DNA of 64,000 bases from Metaphire vulgaris (taxonomy: Eukaryota; Annelida; Clitellata; Crassiclitellata; Megascolecidae), in NCBI GenBank assembly GCA_018105865.1, contig CM030836.1, positions 3,162,001-3,226,000 of the forward strand, given 5' to 3'. The translations under genes and the position numbers were made by a program. The notes beneath the pieces were generated by a model. That model was given only the letters and a program-made list of their open reading frames with translations, was not told the origin of the DNA and did no database searches. Below, one piece after another: positions 63,950 through 64,000 of the stretch (its first letter is position 1; each line of letters starts with the position of its first letter).

Positions 63950-64000
63950 TTTATAATATTAAGATTCTTGCTCTGTTTGTCTGTTACCTTCGAGCGTTCT
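63950..64000 (+). mobile_element. Helitron copy H3, 5' end, runs off the window
   Basis: TTTATAATATTAAGATTC directly abuts the CTAG of H2 and continues TTGCTCTGTTTGTCTGTTAC to the edge. Confidence 0.75.

Overview
This is a repeat-dominated piece of a metazoan nuclear genome. It has spliced genes with a very long intron, two conserved animal housekeeping genes, and dozens of nested transposons. TTAGGG-type telomere-like tracts, a P/THAP9-type transposon, CR1-, RTE- and jockey-like LINEs, Helitrons, piggyBac-like elements and many hAT-type MITEs suggest a non-arthropod invertebrate, for example a basal deuterostome or a lophotrochozoan. The species cannot be named from the sequence.

Host genes. 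(1) A membrane-associated progesterone receptor component (PGRMC) gene lies on the minus strand. Exon 1 is at 19660-19336 and exon 2 at 1513-1358, joined by a phase-1 intron of about 17.8 kb; the last exon lies beyond the left edge. (2) A complete single-exon Rab9-type small GTPase is at 57014-57652 on the plus strand. I found no other convincing host gene.

Layout. 1-772: end of a mobile-element-like protein. 1.5-19.3 kb (PGRMC intron): an RTE-like LINE with two DNA insertions, further antisense LINE remnants, nested hAT MITEs, a piggyBac-like element and minisatellites. 19.9-24.7 kb: hAT-like and piggyBac-like MITEs, a 1.8-kb transposon with an unclassified transposase, a Harbinger-like MITE inside a tandem repeat, and a hAT transposase relic. 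24.8-33.4 kb: one 8.6-kb P-element/THAP9-like transposon with 31-bp terminal inverted repeats and a perfect 8-bp target duplication; its coding parts are decayed and it holds at least six younger MITEs. 33.4-46.3 kb: microsatellites, a long hAT-like element and LINE relics. 46.4-48.4 kb: two piggyBac-like elements sharing one TTAA. 48.8-53.2 kb: a Helitron inside the AAT tail of a LINE, then an almost complete CR1-like LINE with endonuclease and reverse transcriptase. 54-58.2 kb: MITEs, LINE ends and Rab9. 59.3-61.6 kb: a Tigger/pogo transposase interrupted by a SPIN-like hAT MITE, with a second copy just outside. 62.2-64 kb: head-to-tail Helitron copies.

The window is mainly a record of nested transposition. 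Many element boundaries are supported by target-site duplications that can be read directly, and several can be checked against an uninterrupted paralogous site in the same window. The least explained signal is a roughly 25-base motif (approximately GGTGATGACCTTTTTTTGCTTGTC) that recurs, in both orientations, inside mobile elements with unrelated termini.
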